14,070 nt of DNA from an uncultured Cocleimonas sp. (GTDB lineage Bacteria; Pseudomonadota; Gammaproteobacteria; Thiotrichales; Thiotrichaceae), in NCBI GenBank assembly GCA_937974135.1, contig CALJIH010000244.1, forward strand, positions 1 to 14,070, written 5' to 3'. Each line of letters opens with the position of its first letter. Within the stretch, counting starts at the first letter, position 1. Positions 13,201 through 14,070 of this stretch are shown one piece after another. A program made the position numbers and the translations under genes. The notes below the pieces were generated by a model. That model had not been told where the DNA came from. It did no database searches and saw nothing but the letters and a program-made list of their open reading frames with translations.

Positions 13201-14070
13201 TTAATAATTCGCATCCGGGAAGGAGTTCTTTCTCTCTTCGATAAACGCTAATAAGGCCGCATCTATTTCAGGATCAAGTTCTGGTGCTTCATATTCTTGC
13301 AATTGCTTTTTGTAGTATTCATTAGCAACGGTTTCTAAATCTTTTTCGCCATCTTCTTTCCAACGCTCAAAACTTTCGTTATTAGCGATGGGTGAACGAT
13401 AGAACGCGTTTCGGAAATTCGCTTGCGTGTGTGCACATCCTAAAAAGTGAACACCAGGGCCAACTTCTTCAATCGCATCCAGCGCTTGACCATTATCAGT
13501 TAAATCGACTCCACGCGCGTAAGTGGCGAGCATCCCTGCTTGGTCACAATCCATAATGAATTTTTCGTAACCCATTACTAGGCCGCCTTCCATCCAGCCT
13601 GCAGTATGCAGGACGAAATTCACACCTGCGTTGATTGCTGGCCAAACAGAATTCGAGGATTCATAACCCGCTTGCGCATCAGGCTTCTTAGCCGCAGTAA
13701 AACCACCACCAGAACGGAATGGAACGCCTAAACGACGCGCCAACGACGCCATTACGTTTAACACTAACGCAGGCTCTGGCGTACCAAAGGTTGGAGCGCC
13801 CGTTGCCATCGACATGGAACTGGCAAAGGTACCAAAAACCATCGGTGCACCAGGATTTATCAATTGAATTAACGTCATACCCGCCATCGCTTCCGCCAAA
13901 GATTGCGCACAGGTCCCTGCTACAGTAACAGGCGACATTGCACCCGCAAGGATAAATGGCGAAACAATACACGCTTGATTATTGCGCGCGTAAACTTTCA
14001 ACGCACCCAACATAGTGTCATCAAAAGTCATCGGTGAGTTTGCATTGATCAAACTCACGGTGAAGGTTCT
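13201..14070 (-). CDS. MttB-family methylamine/betaine methyltransferase, C-terminal part
   Basis: The reading frame runs off the window edge (the codons before the GTG at 14058 are open up to 14070), so only the last 289 residues of a protein of about 500 are seen. Family stretches: NSPMTFDDTMLGALKVYAR, SPFILAGAMSPVTVAGT, GAPMVFGTFASSMSMATGAP, RSGGGFTAAKKPDAQAGYES and a Pro/Glu-rich tail. MttB methyltransferases move a methyl group from trimethylamine or a quaternary amine such as glycine betaine to a corrinoid protein. In methanogen MttB the active-site pyrrolysine is encoded by an in-frame TAG around residue 334; the visible part should include that place and has no TAG, so this belongs to the non-pyrrolysine branch. 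Substrate is not determinable. The palindrome at 13084-13150 follows the stop codon. Confidence 0.9.
   Translation of the reverse strand, partial: RTFTVSLINANSPMTFDDTMLGALKVYARNNQACIVSPFILAGAMSPVTVAGTCAQSLAEAMAGMTLIQLINPGAPMVFGTFASSMSMATGAPTFGTPEPALVLNVMASLARRLGVPFRSGGGFTAAKKPDAQAGYESSNSVWPAINAGVNFVLHTAGWMEGGLVMGYEKFIMDCDQAGMLATYARGVDLTDNGQALDAIEEVGPGVHFLGCAHTQANFRNAFYRSPIANNESFERWKEDGEKDLETVANEYYKKQLQEYEAPELDPEIDAALLAFIEERKNSFPDANY

Noticed and set aside
13688..13972. 94-codon minus-strand frame rich in Cys and Trp
   Set aside because: It is an out-of-frame reading of the methyltransferase gene; composition is not protein-like.

Overview
The window looks like an AT-rich chromosome segment of a sulfur-oxidising, probably autotrophic, probably marine gammaproteobacterium (a Thiotrichales-type lineage would fit, but that is inference). 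The reasons are an RpoS of normal gammaproteobacterial form, a DsrN/DsrR pair from the reverse dissimilatory sulfite reductase pathway, a LysR regulator of the CbbR (RuBisCO regulator) type, and an MttB-family methyltransferase. Nearly all genes are on the minus strand; only a secreted M23 peptidase is on the plus strand. I see no rRNA, tRNA, CRISPR array or transposase gene.

Layout. 1-2836: a near-perfect palindrome, rpoS (minus) with a long hairpin-rich leader, the divergent M23 peptidase, then a 440-bp stretch without a convincing protein gene that ends in paired RNA hairpins and a strong intrinsic terminator (candidate small RNA). 2837-6952: a tight minus-strand operon dsrN > dsrR > NarX-like kinase > NarL-like regulator. 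DsrN should amidate siroheme and DsrR is a cysteine-free A-type (IscA-like) protein, both known accessories of the Dsr sulfur-oxidation system; here they are joined to a two-component system whose kinase has lost the periplasmic nitrate-sensing domain. 7107-8393: cbbR-type regulator followed by a HopJ-domain gene. 8623-10973: a DUF2130 coiled-coil/nuclease-like protein followed by an AEC-family permease. 11214-13010: a two-TM protein, a beta-propeller lipoprotein and a small DUF6868-like membrane protein. 13201-14070: the C-terminal part of an MttB-family methyltransferase, cut by the window edge.

Repeats and signals. Five intergenic loci share a GACACCCCCCTACTTTT element: two are full hairpins with arms of 21 bp or more, three are single arms, and four of the five lie 11-50 bp past a stop codon. 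A second repeat family (three copies of a TTCGAC..GCTCAG motif) abuts one of them. Three genes (cbbR, dsrN, the lipoprotein) lack a Shine-Dalgarno and have a TAnACT hexamer 6-7 nt before the ATG, which suggests leaderless transcripts; in cbbR this hexamer is part of a perfect 21-bp palindrome that looks like an autoregulatory operator.
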